Assembly (NCBI GenBank): GCA_021821465.1
Contig: JAKACM010000003.1
Coordinates: 41,898 to 105,897 of the forward strand
DNA length: 64,000 nt
Reading direction: 5' to 3'
Origin: Bacillota bacterium
GTDB taxonomy: Bacteria; Bacillota; Sulfobacillia; Sulfobacillales; Sulfobacillaceae
Shown: positions 63,819 through 64,000 of the stretch, in pieces
How the letters are laid out: every line of letters begins with the position of its first letter
How positions within the stretch are numbered: the first letter of the stretch is position 1
Translations under genes and position numbers: made by a program
Notes under the pieces: generated by a model
Databases searched by the model: none
What the model was told of the DNA's origin: nothing
What the model saw: the letters and a program-made list of their open reading frames with translations, nothing else

Positions 63819-64000
63819 ATTGTTGACACTTTCTGCGCACCTTTCCTCTTTTCTACCCGTTCGGATCTCTAATCCCTGAATCCGTGACGAGGTCATCGCA
63901 AATGGGGACGGATCCGTGGTCCCAGGCCGATTTCGGCGATAATGAGACGGCACCCATTGGGTGAAAAGGGAGGCGGGAAAAAATTGTTCCCAATGGTGCG

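Larger units (their letters stand above)
63415..64000. other. Right edge with decayed transposase and hairpin
   Basis: Contains the transposase fragment (63424-63669) and an imperfect hairpin (63772-63818). Beyond 63820 no feature is recognised. Confidence 0.45.

Overview
The window reads as chromosomal DNA from a spore-forming, acid-tolerant Firmicute of the Sulfobacillus type. This is an inference from gene content: a Gram-positive quinol oxidase, a lipoate-binding LbpA protein with its own LipS1/LipS2 machinery (a hallmark of sHdr-type sulfur oxidisers), TTG/GTG starts with strong AGGAGG sites, a medium GC content, and several coat-like proteins. No rRNA, tRNA or CRISPR array was seen.

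Bases 1-8.8 kb: a GNAT acetyltransferase, a rhomboid-fold protein lacking the catalytic serine, a PsiE-like membrane protein, and a complete urease operon on the minus strand in the order ureABCEFGD. Bases 8.8-15 kb: a long AT-rich leader, then qoxABCD (aa3-type menaquinol oxidase; subunit II has no CuA cysteines), a hemerythrin-like protein and a perfect terminator.

Bases 15-20 kb (minus strand): an operon for assembling protein-bound lipoate, made of two lipoate-protein ligase family proteins, LbpA, and the radical-SAM pair LipS1/LipS2. No sHdr genes lie beside it. Bases 20-32.9 kb: a MaoC hydratase, a DMT exporter with a divergent HTH regulator, four glycosyltransferases (one fused to a methyltransferase, one to TPRs) ending at a perfect 40-bp palindrome, an unknown protein, an ECF sigma/anti-sigma pair and a lone kinase.

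Bases 33-40 kb: a possible non-autonomous IS200/IS605 remnant, a highly translated cysteine-rich, proline-tailed protein, and a compact gas-vesicle cluster (gvpA, N, F/L, G, O, F/L, K, J-like, F/L, S/M-like) with a hairpin after gvpA and a 19-bp stem-loop at its end. It is followed by a retropepsin-like protease and a glycoside-hydrolase-like protein. Bases 42.6-45 kb: a three-gene minus-strand operon, comA, a 2-hydroxyacid dehydrogenase and panD, which suggests a C3-sulfonate (sulfolactate/cysteate) route.

Bases 45.5-47.4 kb: an IS607-family element with a broken tnpA, an intact tnpB and a likely omega-RNA. Bases 48.3-51.2 kb: a group of unknown, low-complexity proteins including a 48-residue protein with nine consecutive histidines and a HipA-like kinase-fold protein; a spore-surface role is a guess. 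Bases 51.7-57 kb: pabBC and nadCBA, the latter behind a sigma-A promoter bracketed by two copies of a NiaR-like operator. Bases 57-64 kb: a DHA2 drug exporter, a zinc-ribbon membrane protein, a CcdA protein next to a SCO-like/TlpA-like fusion, a PfpI-family protein, and a decayed transposase fragment.
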